A stretch of DNA of 64,000 nucleotides from the NCBI RefSeq assembly GCF_963674565.1, contig NZ_OY771430.1:4774001-4838000 (forward strand), written 5' to 3'. The notes beneath the pieces are model-generated. The model saw only the letters and a list, made by a program, of their open reading frames with translations, was not told where the DNA came from and did no database searches. The translations under genes were made by a program, and so were the position numbers. Each line of letters starts with the position of its first letter. Positions within the stretch are counted from its first letter, which is position 1. The DNA is from an uncultured Carboxylicivirga sp. Lineage in GTDB: Bacteria > Bacteroidota > Bacteroidia > Bacteroidales > Marinilabiliaceae. Of the stretch, positions 8,054-17,124 are shown in pieces.

Positions 8054-10429
8054 TCAGCGAACTATCAATATTTTTGTAGTCTGCACTTCAGAGCCATCTT
8101 CAGAAGATATATATGCAATGTAAACACCAGATTTAACTTTTTCTCCACTTAAATTTCGTCCATTCCAGTAGGCTCTACCTCCTAATGATCTTGTTTCGTA
8201 TACAAGCTTGCCACTGGCAGTTGTTATTTTTACATTACTATCTTTAACCAATCCGGTTATTGTAATTTCGCCGGAAAAGTCTTCTCTAACAGGATTAGGA
8301 TAAGCATAAATTGTATTTAAATCTTCGTGTCCTTCAGTTGCTTTTCCCTTGTATGAAACAATCCCTTTGCTTGTTGCGATGAAAACTTCTCCTGAGTTTG
8401 GATCAATGGCAATATCATTAATATAGTTTGATGGGAGTGGTGAATTGTCAATATTAAATGTTTCATAAGAGGTGACACCATCATCGGATACCAAAAAAAG
8501 ACCTGAATTTTGAGTGCCAATCCATTTGCGATTAGCTCCATCAACGGTTATGCACGTAATATTTTCATTCTCTAAAAGGTAATCAGCTAAATTACTTCCA
8601 TCATTTCTGGGGATTTTTATTCTACTGGCAATAGGATAATCATCACTAAATATTGCCCAAGGCCGATAATAGACTACCACACCATTGTCTGTACCAAGCC
8701 AGATGTATCCATTTTTATCTTCTGTTATGCAATAAACATTATTCGTAATTTCATTTAGTGATTCATCCCATATCTTTAGTTGGCCCACGTTGCGGTTGTC
8801 AGTTTCAGATCCTTTACTTACAGGGCCTCTGTATTGGTCATCCGCTTGATCAGTCAAGGTTCCATTGGGATTAATTACCAACAATCCTCTACGTGTTGTG
8901 TTTGGTATAATAATCCATAGGAAATCATTTTTAGCAATTAAAATTTGCTTAACGCTGTGAAGGTTATTTAAGGTCTCATAAGAAAATTGATGCCATTTTG
9001 TAGTATCATTATGATCTCTTATTACAATCCCATTTTCAACTTCACTATTTGACATCCATACATTACCTTCACTATCTGTAGCAATACCACCAACTCTTAC
9101 ATAGTTCTGGTTACCATTAGGAAATATATTAGTAAGAGCACTATTGAATTGATTGAATTGATTGATTATTTTGCCATTTTGAACAACAAATATTCCTCCT
9201 CCCCATGAAGACATATATACTATACTTTCGTCTGTTGGATCTGAACAAATACGAATAAGATCCCTCCACAAAGACATTTCGTCTTTTATTTTGTTTTTAT
9301 AATAATTCCATTGACCGTTTTGATAAAAAGAATATTCAGCATATGTATTTGTATTGTTGTAGTCTGTGGTTAAAGCTCCTGCTACCGTATATAATCCGTG
9401 AGGACTAAAATGTAAGTCAAATGCATTGTTGGAATAAGGGCCGTCAGGAAGGATAAATTCTTCATCCTGATCATCTTTAACAACAATGCCATGGTTTTTA
9501 TCAACAATAAAGTAGAAATGTTTATCTTCGGAGTAATATGCTTCATTTAGGTTTATGGTTTGAGGATCTACCTCTGAACTGTCATATTCTTTAATTGATT
9601 CTACAACATTAAAGTTGGAATCATATTTTGTTATCAAGTTTGTTTCGGAGAGGATAAGTTCATTATCAGTGATTCCAATATTTTTATAGTTTCTGGTTGT
9701 TTTAATTGAAGACCAGTTATCTTCATTGCCATATAAAATGGAATAGTTATTAGTGGTAGGTTCGAAGATAGTTACCAGATCGTTTTGAAAGGATTTTATA
9801 GTAACATGTTCCAATGAAGAGGAGCCTATGTCGCTCCACGATTGATAATAAGCAATTAAAGGATCATCAAGATCAGCTCTAAGTAATCCTCGTTCTGTTG
9901 CAGCGTAAATTGAATTATTGACAATCTCGCATTGATTAATAATAAGGTTTGATGAGTTCAGACCAAGATAATAGGTGTCGGAAATCTCTTTTTTCTCAAT
10001 ATTAATAACCAATATCCCAAAATTGGTACTACAATAAACTTTACCTTCATGAATTTTAAAATGGTTTATTTTTTTACTCCCTTGTAAGGATTTATTCTTT
10101 AAATCTGGAATGTTATAAACATTATTTATTGAATATAGATCAATATTTCCGGTTTCATATCCAATAATAAAAGTGTCATCACCAACACTAGCAATAGCAC
10201 TTATACCAACATCATTCAAGCCTGATACTGTGCTTATCTTTTTTGTTTCGCCAGTTAAATAGTTATAGATTATTAAACCGGTTTCTGTAGCTCCAATTAT
10301 ATAGTTATCACTTTCAGCTATATGTTCACAATTTCTGTATGAGAAATGATCACGCCAGTTATTATACCATTGGGCGTTAAGGCTGGATATTAAAAGTAAA
10401 GAAAGGCTGATTGTGATAATATGCTTCAT
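8054..10429 (-). CDS. porZ: PorZ-like type IX secretion protein with two beta-propellers and C-terminal sorting domain
   Basis: 791 residues, close to the 776 of Porphyromonas gingivalis PorZ. A cleavable signal peptide (MKHIITISLSLLLISSLNAQ) is followed by the family start WYNNWRDHFSYRNCEHIA and by two-component-regulator-type propeller repeats, such as GLNDVGISAIA near residue 76 and GYIWLGTDNGVVVY near 580. The last 85 residues form a type A sorting domain: YPNPVREDFSGEITITG, then GKLVYETRSLGG and GVYIAYISS. PorZ sits on the cell surface, where with PorU it helps attach anionic LPS to secreted cargo. The start overlaps the rdgB stop (TAATG), so the two are translationally coupled. The main alternative is a surface hybrid-sensor-like propeller without kinase, but length, architecture and rdgB adjacency favour PorZ. 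Confidence 0.75.
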   Translation of the reverse strand: MKHIITISLSLLLISSLNAQWYNNWRDHFSYRNCEHIAESDNYIIGATETGLIIYNYLTGETKKISTVSGLNDVGISAIASVGDDTFIIGYETGNIDLYSINNVYNIPDLKNKSLQGSKKINHFKIHEGKVYCSTNFGILVINIEKKEISDTYYLGLNSSNLIINQCEIVNNSIYAATERGLLRADLDDPLIAYYQSWSDIGSSSLEHVTIKSFQNDLVTIFEPTTNNYSILYGNEDNWSSIKTTRNYKNIGITDNELILSETNLITKYDSNFNVVESIKEYDSSEVDPQTINLNEAYYSEDKHFYFIVDKNHGIVVKDDQDEEFILPDGPYSNNAFDLHFSPHGLYTVAGALTTDYNNTNTYAEYSFYQNGQWNYYKNKIKDEMSLWRDLIRICSDPTDESIVYMSSWGGGIFVVQNGKIINQFNQFNSALTNIFPNGNQNYVRVGGIATDSEGNVWMSNSEVENGIVIRDHNDTTKWHQFSYETLNNLHSVKQILIAKNDFLWIIIPNTTRRGLLVINPNGTLTDQADDQYRGPVSKGSETDNRNVGQLKIWDESLNEITNNVYCITEDKNGYIWLGTDNGVVVYYRPWAIFSDDYPIASRIKIPRNDGSNLADYLLENENITCITVDGANRKWIGTQNSGLFLVSDDGVTSYETFNIDNSPLPSNYINDIAIDPNSGEVFIATSKGIVSYKGKATEGHEDLNTIYAYPNPVREDFSGEITITGLVKDSNVKITTASGKLVYETRSLGGRAYWNGRNLSGEKVKSGVYIAYISSEDGSEVQTTKILIVR

Positions 10430-11004
10430 TATTTCTTCTTAAGAAATTCAACTAATTTTTGAATAGCTCTTGCTCTATGGCTTATTTTGTTTTTCTCCAA
10501 AAGTGACATTTCTGCAAAAGACTTGGTGTGCTCGATGGGTTGGAAAATTGGGTCATACCCAAATCCTTCGATACCTGTTTTTTTATTAAGTATAATGCCA
10601 TCTACAATTCCCTCAAATTGATATTCTTTACCATCAATGATTAATGAAATTACAGTTCTGAATCTGGCATTTCGGTTTGTTTCTGTACTTAATAATTCAA
10701 GAACCTTCTGCATGTTATCTTCTGCATTTCTTTGAGGGCCTGCATATCTTGCTGAATAGACGCCCGGTTCTCCATTTAGGGCTTCAATCTCAAGACCAGT
10801 ATCATCAGCAAAACAGTTTACACCATATTTAGAATAAATATATTCAGCTTTTTGTCGCGCATTTCCCTCCAGGGTGTCACTGGTTTCCGGGATGTCATTG
10901 AAACACATAATATCGCTCAGGCTTTTTAAAGTTATACCCGAGCCAATAGATGCCTGTATTTCCTTTAATTTGTTAATGTTATTTGTGGCAAAAACTAATT
11001 CCAT
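10429..11004 (-). CDS. rdgB: XTP/dITP diphosphatase (RdgB/HAM1)
   Basis: 191 residues, normal length. It hydrolyses non-canonical purine nucleoside triphosphates (XTP, dITP, ITP) to monophosphates and so keeps them out of nucleic acids; cytoplasmic. Diagnostic motifs: FATNNINKLKEIQ at the N-terminus, FADDTGLEIEALNGEPGVYS near residue 66, GFGYDPIF near 146 and SHRARA near the C-terminus. It is the first gene of the unit leading into porZ, sharing one base with it. No frameshift or missing residue seen. Confidence 0.95.
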   Translation of the reverse strand: MELVFATNNINKLKEIQASIGSGITLKSLSDIMCFNDIPETSDTLEGNARQKAEYIYSKYGVNCFADDTGLEIEALNGEPGVYSARYAGPQRNAEDNMQKVLELLSTETNRNARFRTVISLIIDGKEYQFEGIVDGIILNKKTGIEGFGYDPIFQPIEHTKSFAEMSLLEKNKISHRARAIQKLVEFLKKK

Positions 11005-11054
11005 TACTATATATTATAGTTGAATAACGGTTGAGGTGGTAAAACTATTTTATT

Positions 11055-11097
11055 TTTTGGATAAAAATAAACAGGCGACTAATATTTAGCCGCCTGT
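11055..11097 (-). terminator. Intrinsic terminator of the universal stress protein gene
   Basis: ACAGGCG (11071-11077) pairs with CGCCTGT (11091-11097), and inside it CTAA pairs with TTAG around a 3-nt loop. On the minus strand the stem is followed by a T-rich tail (complement of 11055-11070). It lies 24 bp after the usp stop. Confidence 0.75.
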
Positions 11098-11120
11098 ACA
11101 ATATTATATAGTTTGACTTA

Positions 11121-11954
11121 TCAGCCAAAACCTCCATAACCATATTTCATTAAGTCAGTACGTGGATTAATAACCAACACAGGTATTTGTGCATTGTTGG
11201 CAATAATATATTGTTCATAGGCACCAAGCACGTAATCATGGAAAGAGATATCTCTTGTCGTCATGATTAATACCATATCAGCTTCAATTTTCTCAGCATA
11301 TTGAATAGTTTCCTGAGAAAAAGATGATTCTCCTTCGGAAAGAACTAATTCATAATCAATTCCTTTTTCCTCCATAAAGCGCTTTGAGAAAACCACATTT
11401 GCTTTGGTTCTGCTGTCTAGGATGCCTTCTTTAGAAGCATTTGCATAAATAAAAGTCTTAGAGTTAAACATCTTATTGATGAAATCAACCCATTTCAACT
11501 TTTCTTTGTTCTCAGTTTTATAATCAACCGGGAATACAACTTTAGCATATTCATCATGCTTAGGAGGAGTCTGAACAACAAGATAAGGAACCTGAGAACC
11601 AACAATAACTTTTAGAGCCCAACTTCCTGTAAGTTTTTGAAGCCCTTTCATTCCATGTGTTCCCATTACAACAAGAATGCAATTTAGATCTTCAACTACT
11701 TCATTAATGGTTTTAAAGATAGTTCCTTCTTTTACCAATGTTTTTGGTAATGTACCCCATTTAGTACTAATCTTTTCTGCCATTTCCTTTAATTGCTTTT
11801 CCTGTTCAGCAATCAATGTGTCTTTCTTTACAATATGTAAAAGAAGGATGTCTGCATCCAGCTTCTTACTTACTTTAATTGCGTGTTGCACGGCAATATC
11901 TGCAACTTCAGTAAAGTCGAATGGAATAAGAATTGTGTTTTTTGATGTCTCCAT
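11121..11954 (-). CDS. Universal stress protein, tandem UspA domains
   Basis: 277 residues, two Usp domains in tandem. Domain 1 runs from ILIPFDFTEVADIAVQHAIK to about residue 130 and contains MGTHGMKGLQKLTGSWALKV, a GxxG nucleotide-binding segment. Domain 2 (about 145-265) is degenerate: the corresponding segment is MTTRDISFHDYVLGAYEQYI, without the glycines. Cytoplasmic. These proteins respond to energy or redox stress and often bind ATP or adenosine nucleotides; the exact role is not predictable. It is divergent from the adenylate cyclase/HD gene (95 bp between starts), so both may share a control region. Confidence 0.88.
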   Translation of the reverse strand: METSKNTILIPFDFTEVADIAVQHAIKVSKKLDADILLLHIVKKDTLIAEQEKQLKEMAEKISTKWGTLPKTLVKEGTIFKTINEVVEDLNCILVVMGTHGMKGLQKLTGSWALKVIVGSQVPYLVVQTPPKHDEYAKVVFPVDYKTENKEKLKWVDFINKMFNSKTFIYANASKEGILDSRTKANVVFSKRFMEEKGIDYELVLSEGESSFSQETIQYAEKIEADMVLIMTTRDISFHDYVLGAYEQYIIANNAQIPVLVINPRTDLMKYGYGGFG

Positions 11955-11974
11955 AAAAACGTGTGATGAATGTT

Positions 11975-12005
11975 CTGCAATTCAGGAATAAATATAGTAC
12001 TTTTG
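11975..12005 (+). promoter_or_regulatory. Candidate promoter of the cyclase-HD gene
   Basis: The -7 box TACTTTTG (11998-12005) fits TAnnTTTG exactly. Twenty bp upstream is CTG (11975-11977), one base off the TTG -33 element. The predicted start near 12012 leaves a leader of about 38 nt. Confidence 0.4.
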
Positions 12006-12049
12006 ATTTTAATAGCAAGTAGAGGAACTTAATCTGTTTATATAAGTTA

Positions 12050-13870
12050 ATGGTGTTCAATAGAGTGCAAAGTATAAATAAGTGTTATTTTTTTTATTTC
12101 CTCGGATTGTTTCTGTTATTTCATTCTAATGCCTCAGCATCAGTTTTTAATCAAGCTAATAAAGACAATAATTTAAAAATTTATTTAGAGGCTGAATCCC
12201 AGAAATTTGTTTTTACACAGGAGTGCGATAGCCTTATTCCCATAGAAGGTAACTCGTTTTCTTTCTATTTGGAAGAGAATAATGAAGATTGGATTTTAAT
12301 TCGATATCGATTAGTTCCTTTCGACCTGGATTGGACAGAGTGGGGCGAAAGGCATGGGCAAGCATACTTTAATCTGCCTGATGGTCAGTATGTGTTTCAG
12401 ATTCAGGAGTCAGATGGAGATGAGTATGAATTTCATATCAAAATAAGTAATTCCTTTTGGACTAATACCGTTATTGGATATACAAGTATAGGTGCTCTAT
12501 CAGCAATTGGTTTTATAATATTGGTTCTTTTTTATCGGCAGAAACTGCAACGTGCAACCAGGCAGGTAGAATTAAAGTTAAAGAAGGAATACCGGATGAA
12601 ATTTAAAGCCGGAGAGGATAAGAGTGGAGAACTGGCTAATGCTGTAAAATCACAAGGACGAGTTCGATCAAGAAAATATCAAAAAGTAACGGTTTTATTC
12701 GCCGATATACAAGGGTTTACGCGTATTGTTGAGCATATTAACCCTGAAAAACTCATTGATGAACTGGATCGCTTTTTTATTTATTTCGATGAGGTAGTAG
12801 AAAAATATCACATCGAGAAAATCAAAACGATTGGTGATGCTTACATGTGTGCTGGTGGGTTACCAAATAAAAACCGGACAAATCCAATTGAAGTGGTTCT
12901 GGCTGGTTTAGAGATGCAATGGTTTATGGAGGAAAGTAAGAAGAAGCACACCGGAGACTATGGCTTTTGGGAGTTGCGGGTAGGTATTCATACCGGACCT
13001 GTTATATCAGGTGAAATAGGACGAAAAAATGTTTCGTTCGACATATGGGGCGATACAGTTAATATTGCATCCAGGATGGAAAGTTCTGGTACAGCCGGTA
13101 TGATTAACATTACAGGTATAACTTATCAATTGGTTAAAGAGTTTTTCATTTGTGAATACAGGGGCAAAATGCCTATCAAATATAAAGGGGAGACAGATAT
13201 GTATTATGTGAGAAGGATCAAACCTGAACTATCGGATGATGATGAAGGAGTTGTGGCAAATAAGAAATTCTTTATAAAGCTTCAACATATTCGATTTGGT
13301 GATTTGGAAGAATATATTTTAAACAAACTGGAAACAGAATTATTGGATGAGTTGCACTATCATAATAAGGCCCACACTCAGGATGTATTAACCCAAATAG
13401 AAATAATTGCAAGAGGAGAGAATGTGACGGATGAGGATTTACTGTTGTTAAAGACAGCAGCTTTATTGCATGACGTAGGTTTTATTTTTGAATACGTGAA
13501 TCATGAGGAAAACAGCATAACTTTCGCAAAAGAAATTCTTCCAAAGTATAATTACAAGGACTATCAGGTTCAACAGGTAGTTGAATTAATTGATGTAACC
13601 CGTGTTGGTAAAAAACCTAGGAATTTTATGGAGAAAATTATGAAGGATGCTGATTTAGACTACCTTGGCAGAGCTGATTTTATACCTGTTTCTGAGAGCC
13701 TTTACCGTGAACTGAATGTTCATAACGGCAAAATGGACCTTGATGAGTGGAATAAAAAGCAATATGATTTTATTTCGACTCATACGTATTATACGAATAC
13801 TGCCCGTAACCTAAGACAAGTCAATAAAGAAAGGCAACTTCAGAAATTAAAGGAACTGATCGAACTATAA
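12050..13870 (+). CDS. Membrane-bound class III adenylate cyclase fused to a C-terminal HD domain
   Basis: 606 residues. The signal or anchor segment (FFYFLGLFLLFHS) is followed by a Y_Y_Y-like sensor domain (YRLVPFDLDWTEWG near residue 84, then NLPDGQYVFQIQESDGDEY), a transmembrane helix near 142-162 and a class III cyclase domain (about 205-390). Both metal aspartates are present (VLFADIQGFT and IGDAYMCAGG). Lys in EKIKTIGDAY and Asp in FDIWGDTVNIASRM are the pair that selects adenine, so ATP to cAMP is expected; the transition-state Asn and Arg are in NIASRM. Residues about 430-560 form a complete HD domain: His in YHNKAHT, HD in LLHDVGF, His in VNHEE, Asp in KDADLDYLG. HD domains often hydrolyse phosphodiesters, so one chain may both make and remove a nucleotide signal. 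The sensor is periplasmic, the enzymes cytoplasmic. Confidence 0.85.
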   Translation: MVFNRVQSINKCYFFYFLGLFLLFHSNASASVFNQANKDNNLKIYLEAESQKFVFTQECDSLIPIEGNSFSFYLEENNEDWILIRYRLVPFDLDWTEWGERHGQAYFNLPDGQYVFQIQESDGDEYEFHIKISNSFWTNTVIGYTSIGALSAIGFIILVLFYRQKLQRATRQVELKLKKEYRMKFKAGEDKSGELANAVKSQGRVRSRKYQKVTVLFADIQGFTRIVEHINPEKLIDELDRFFIYFDEVVEKYHIEKIKTIGDAYMCAGGLPNKNRTNPIEVVLAGLEMQWFMEESKKKHTGDYGFWELRVGIHTGPVISGEIGRKNVSFDIWGDTVNIASRMESSGTAGMINITGITYQLVKEFFICEYRGKMPIKYKGETDMYYVRRIKPELSDDDEGVVANKKFFIKLQHIRFGDLEEYILNKLETELLDELHYHNKAHTQDVLTQIEIIARGENVTDEDLLLLKTAALLHDVGFIFEYVNHEENSITFAKEILPKYNYKDYQVQQVVELIDVTRVGKKPRNFMEKIMKDADLDYLGRADFIPVSESLYRELNVHNGKMDLDEWNKKQYDFISTHTYYTNTARNLRQVNKERQLQKLKELIEL

Positions 13871-13899
13871 AAATTCGTTTTTTTTACTCATAAATTATC

Positions 13900-13907
13900 T
13901 ATATTTG
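13900..13907 (+). promoter_or_regulatory. -7 element upstream of the bactofilin-ATP synthase unit
   Basis: TATATTTG at 13900-13907 fits TAnnTTTG and lies 30 bp before the bactofilin ATG. No clear TTG is found 19-21 bp upstream, so only half of the promoter is recognisable. The genes from here to atpG are all in the same direction without a large gap. Confidence 0.4.
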
Positions 13908-13936
13908 TTTAACGTTTAATTATTAGAAGTAAAAAA

Positions 13937-14320
13937 ATGGCTAAGATACCAGAACAAGATAGTATGCTGCAAAATCAGATTGGATCAGGTACTAAAATAA
14001 AAGGTGATATTGATACCAATGGAGATATTAAAATTGATGGCACTGTAGAAGGAAACTTAGTTTCGAAAGGAAGAGTTTTAATTGGCCAAAATGGAGTTGT
14101 AAAAGGTGACGTTAAGTGTGCAAACTGTGATATCTATGGTAACTTTGATGGCAAAATAGAAATAGCCGAATTATTATCCTTAAAAGCCTCCAGTAAACTT
14201 ACTGGTGACGTTAAAACAGGAAAGTTATCTATTGAACCAGGAGCAATTTTTACCGGAACTTGCGATATGGCAGGTAATTCTTCAGCTTCAGTTTCTGTTA
14301 AAACGGATGCAAAAAAATAG
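13937..14320 (+). CDS. Bactofilin (polymer-forming cytoskeletal protein)
   Basis: 127 residues. The core from about 15 to 110 has regularly spaced glycine/valine beta-helix repeats: IGSGTKIKGDIDTNGDIKID, GRVLIGQNGVVKGDVKC and SSKLTGDVKTGKLSIEPG. This is the right-handed beta-helix that polymerises without nucleotide. Such filaments act in cell shape, stalk or envelope organisation. It is the first gene of the ATP synthase unit, and its last 14 bases overlap the next reading frame, so co-expression is likely; a bactofilin beside atp genes recurs in Bacteroidota as far as I recall. No motif ties it functionally to ATP synthase. Confidence 0.9.
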   Translation: MAKIPEQDSMLQNQIGSGTKIKGDIDTNGDIKIDGTVEGNLVSKGRVLIGQNGVVKGDVKCANCDIYGNFDGKIEIAELLSLKASSKLTGDVKTGKLSIEPGAIFTGTCDMAGNSSASVSVKTDAKK

Positions 14321-14696
14321 TTCGGCTAATAAAATAGTAAAGTATACAGTTGTTTATATTATAGCAGTTGCTTTGTGTATATTGTTAAGTTTAGTTATAA
14401 ACAATCATGTGCAAATTGAAAAAAAGAAGATATTAATTTCCTCATTTTTTACCGGAGGAATTTATCTTCTTTTTTATTTTGTTTTTATTTTTCTTCGTAA
14501 GAAATACCCGGAACAGCTGGTAGTCTTCATTTTGATTTTAATGGTTTTTAAACTTATATTTATCCTAGGGTTTCTTCTAATTTTCATAAATCCGATGGAC
14601 GAAGAAAACAAAAAGGAAACACTTTTGTTCTTTAAGACGTATTTCTTATTGATGATAACTGACCTTGCCATCAAAGTAAAATTATTGAAACAATAA
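14307..14696 (+). CDS. Small integral membrane protein upstream of atpB (AtpI-like position)
   Basis: I take the ATG at 14307 (MQKNSSANKIVKYTVVY), giving 129 residues; a longer frame from 14205 would run inside bactofilin in another frame and lacks support. About four hydrophobic segments are visible: VYIIAVALCILLSLVI, SFFTGGIYLLFYFVFIFL, FILILMVFKLIFILGFLLIF and YFLLMITDLAI. It sits between bactofilin and atpB, the place where AtpI/AtpZ-type c-ring assembly helpers occur. Sequence similarity to AtpI is not clear to me, so the role is an inference from position and topology. Confidence 0.7.
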   Translation: MQKNSSANKIVKYTVVYIIAVALCILLSLVINNHVQIEKKKILISSFFTGGIYLLFYFVFIFLRKKYPEQLVVFILILMVFKLIFILGFLLIFINPMDEENKKETLLFFKTYFLLMITDLAIKVKLLKQ

Positions 14697-14711
14697 CCCA
14701 AAAACTGTTTA

Positions 14712-15791
14712 ATGCGACACATAAAACAGATTTTACTTCTGATAGCTATTTTTTTTAGCTTATCAACTACATATGCCTCAGATGAACACACTGCTGAAAG
14801 TGAAGAGGTGTTTGATCCGTTAGAAATGATTGATCATCATATAGCCGATTCTCATGAATGGCATGTGATTTCATATACAAAAAACAATGGTGAAGAAGTG
14901 CACATATCCATGCCTCTTCCTGTTATCTTGTTTTATAATGGTCATTTTAATGTTTTTATGTCTTCATCCTTTCATCACGGAGAGGAGATAGTTAAAAAAG
15001 GGGATGATTATTTTAAACTATACCATGAAAAGATTTATGTAACAGATGAAGCCGGAACCATTCATTATGATGAACATCATAATGTTCTGAATGAAAAGCC
15101 TTGGGATTTTTCAATTACAAAGAATGTGGGGTCGATGTTCTTGAGTGCAGTGCTACTTTTGTTACTATTTATTGGAGCAGCACGCAGGTATGGCTCTGTG
15201 CCAAAAGCACCCAAGGGGCTTCAGTCGTTTTTAGAGCCTTTAATACTTTTTGTGCGTGATGATATCGGTGTAGCTCAGATCGGTAAGGAGAAGTATGAAA
15301 GATATATGCCTTATCTTCTGACAACATTCTTTTTTATATGGATTAACAACTTAATTGGTTTAGTTCCATTTTTTCCAGGGGGAAGTAATCTTACAGGTAA
15401 TATTTCTGTTACAATGTTATTAGCAGTAATAACTTATCTTGTAACTTCTTTTAGTGGGACTAAAAGTTATTGGAAGCATATTTTTTGGATGCCGGGTGTT
15501 CCGGTTCCGATTCGGATAATGCTTTCGGGTATTGAGTTTATTGGCACCTTAACAAAACCATTTGCTCTGATGATTCGTTTGATGGCTAATATAACGGCCG
15601 GACACATTATTATTCTGAGTTTGTTTTCACTCATTTTTGTAATGAATTCATTGGTTATTGCACCGGTTTCAATTTTGATGTCTTTGATGATGTTTATGTT
15701 AGAGCTCCTGGTGGGTGCTCTTCAAGCATATATTTTTACTTTGTTATCAGCTTTGTTTATTGGTATGGCTGTTCACGAAGAAGAACATTAA
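14712..15791 (+). CDS. atpB: ATP synthase F0 subunit a
   Basis: 359 residues. A signal-like start (LLLIAIFFSLSTTYAS) precedes a His-rich extracytoplasmic region of about 120 residues, an extension common in Bacteroidota subunit a. The core has TM helices with the essential Arg in LMIRLMANITAGH near residue 289, which forms the half-channel against the c-ring. It carries protons to and from the c subunit in the inner membrane. First structural gene of atpBEFHAG. Confidence 0.96.
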   Translation: MRHIKQILLLIAIFFSLSTTYASDEHTAESEEVFDPLEMIDHHIADSHEWHVISYTKNNGEEVHISMPLPVILFYNGHFNVFMSSSFHHGEEIVKKGDDYFKLYHEKIYVTDEAGTIHYDEHHNVLNEKPWDFSITKNVGSMFLSAVLLLLLFIGAARRYGSVPKAPKGLQSFLEPLILFVRDDIGVAQIGKEKYERYMPYLLTTFFFIWINNLIGLVPFFPGGSNLTGNISVTMLLAVITYLVTSFSGTKSYWKHIFWMPGVPVPIRIMLSGIEFIGTLTKPFALMIRLMANITAGHIIILSLFSLIFVMNSLVIAPVSILMSLMMFMLELLVGALQAYIFTLLSALFIGMAVHEEEH

Positions 15792-15821
15792 TAATTTAAT
15801 CTATTAATTAAATTTCTAAAT

Positions 15822-16031
15822 ATGGAAGGTTTGTCATTGACCGCAATAGGCTTAGGCTTAATTGTTATCGGAGTAGGTTATGGTATTGGTAGAATTGCAG
15901 GAAGTGCTTTAGAATCTATGGCACGTCAACCTGAAATCAGTTCTAAAATTCAAACTGCTATGATTATTGCTGCAGCACTTATTGAAGGGGTTGCTCTGTT
16001 TGCAATTGTTGTTGCCTTGATGAAAGGATAA
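15822..16031 (+). CDS. atpE: ATP synthase F0 subunit c
   Basis: 69 residues, two TM helices joined by the polar loop ARQPE. The ion-binding carboxylate is the Glu in ALIEGVALFAIV. The first helix (GYGIGRIAGSALE) has none of the Gln that marks Na+-binding c-rings, so H+ is the expected ion. Forms the rotor ring. 30 bp after atpB. Confidence 0.96.
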   Translation: MEGLSLTAIGLGLIVIGVGYGIGRIAGSALESMARQPEISSKIQTAMIIAAALIEGVALFAIVVALMKG

Positions 16032-16042
16032 AATAAACTGCT

Positions 16043-16537
16043 ATGGGATTATTGACACCTGATCCCGGGTTAGTCTTTTGGACGACCATAACGTTTGGTA
16101 TATTGGTTTTACTGCTTAGGAAATTCGCCTGGAAACCAATTTTACATGCATTAAGAGCACGCGAAGAAACAATTGAATTTTCTCTAGCAGCTGCAGCTAA
16201 AGCTAAAGCTGAGATTGAGGATTTGAATGTTGAAAAGGAAAAAATACTCATTGCAGCCAAAGAAGAACGAGATGGTTTAATAAAGGAAGCCAGGGAATTA
16301 AAGCAAAACATCGTGGATGATGCACGTAGTAAGGCTCAGGAAGAAGCAGATAAGATTATCGTATCTGCCCGTCAGCAAATTGAGCGTGAAAAAAGTGATG
16401 CCATCCAGGAAATGAAACGACAAGTAGCCGAATTGTCTGTTAATATAGCTGGAAAGCTATTGGAACAGGAATTGGAATCTACTGATAAGCAGAAAGCCAT
16501 AATTGACAGGTATCTGCAAGAGGTAAATTTTAACTAG
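16043..16537 (+). CDS. atpF: ATP synthase F0 subunit b
   Basis: 164 residues: one N-terminal membrane helix (FWTTITFGILVLLLRKFAW) and a long charged helix that dimerises as the peripheral stalk. The Ala/Glu/Lys-rich region 50-125 is a coiled coil. It links subunit a to subunit delta. 11 bp after atpE and normal in length. Confidence 0.95.
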   Translation: MGLLTPDPGLVFWTTITFGILVLLLRKFAWKPILHALRAREETIEFSLAAAAKAKAEIEDLNVEKEKILIAAKEERDGLIKEARELKQNIVDDARSKAQEEADKIIVSARQQIEREKSDAIQEMKRQVAELSVNIAGKLLEQELESTDKQKAIIDRYLQEVNFN

Positions 16538-16565
16538 AACTTGGTTAAACAGAGAGCAGAATAAT

Positions 16566-17102
16566 ATGAATAGGAGTTTAATAGCCAATAGATACGCAAG
16601 CGCATTATTTAAACTGGCTTCGGAGCAAGGTAATCTTGAGCAGGTGAATAATGATATTATTCTCTTGAAAAGTTATTGCGATGAGGCAGAGGGATTTATT
16701 GAGCTCTTAAATAGCCCGGTTGTTAAACCACAACAGAAAAAAGATGCTCTGCACTCTGTTCTTGAAAAGAGGATTCAGAACTCCACAATGAGCTTTATTG
16801 ATTTATTAATCAACAATAGTCGCGAAGTATTATTGGAAGATATCATTAGGGGATTTATAAGTTTATTTAAGAAGGAGAAAGGTATTAAAGCTGTTACACT
16901 CTATACTGCTATTGAATTGGATAAGCAGCAAGTGGACGGATTAATGCAATACCTTCGTAAACAATTTAATTCACCTATTGAGCTCATTTTAAAAGTTGAT
17001 CCTGCCTTGTTAGGAGGTTTTAAACTTACCATTGATGGTAAGATGGCGGATGCCAGCCTGAGTTCGAAGTTGAAAAATATGAAGAAGCAATTACTCAGTT
17101 AA
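16566..17102 (+). CDS. atpH: ATP synthase F1 subunit delta
   Basis: 178 residues, beginning NRSLIANRYASALFKLA, the usual OSCP/delta start. The C-terminal part has LLGGFKLTIDGKMADASL, the conserved delta signature. It connects the top of F1 to the b dimer. Cytoplasmic, in the operon between atpF and atpA. Confidence 0.95.
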   Translation: MNRSLIANRYASALFKLASEQGNLEQVNNDIILLKSYCDEAEGFIELLNSPVVKPQQKKDALHSVLEKRIQNSTMSFIDLLINNSREVLLEDIIRGFISLFKKEKGIKAVTLYTAIELDKQQVDGLMQYLRKQFNSPIELILKVDPALLGGFKLTIDGKMADASLSSKLKNMKKQLLS

Positions 17103-17124
17103 ACGTTAACTAAATTAATTTTAG

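Noticed and set aside
14205..14306. Longer start for the small membrane protein
   Set aside because: It lies within bactofilin in another frame; the ATG at 14307 gives the membrane protein without the odd N-terminus.
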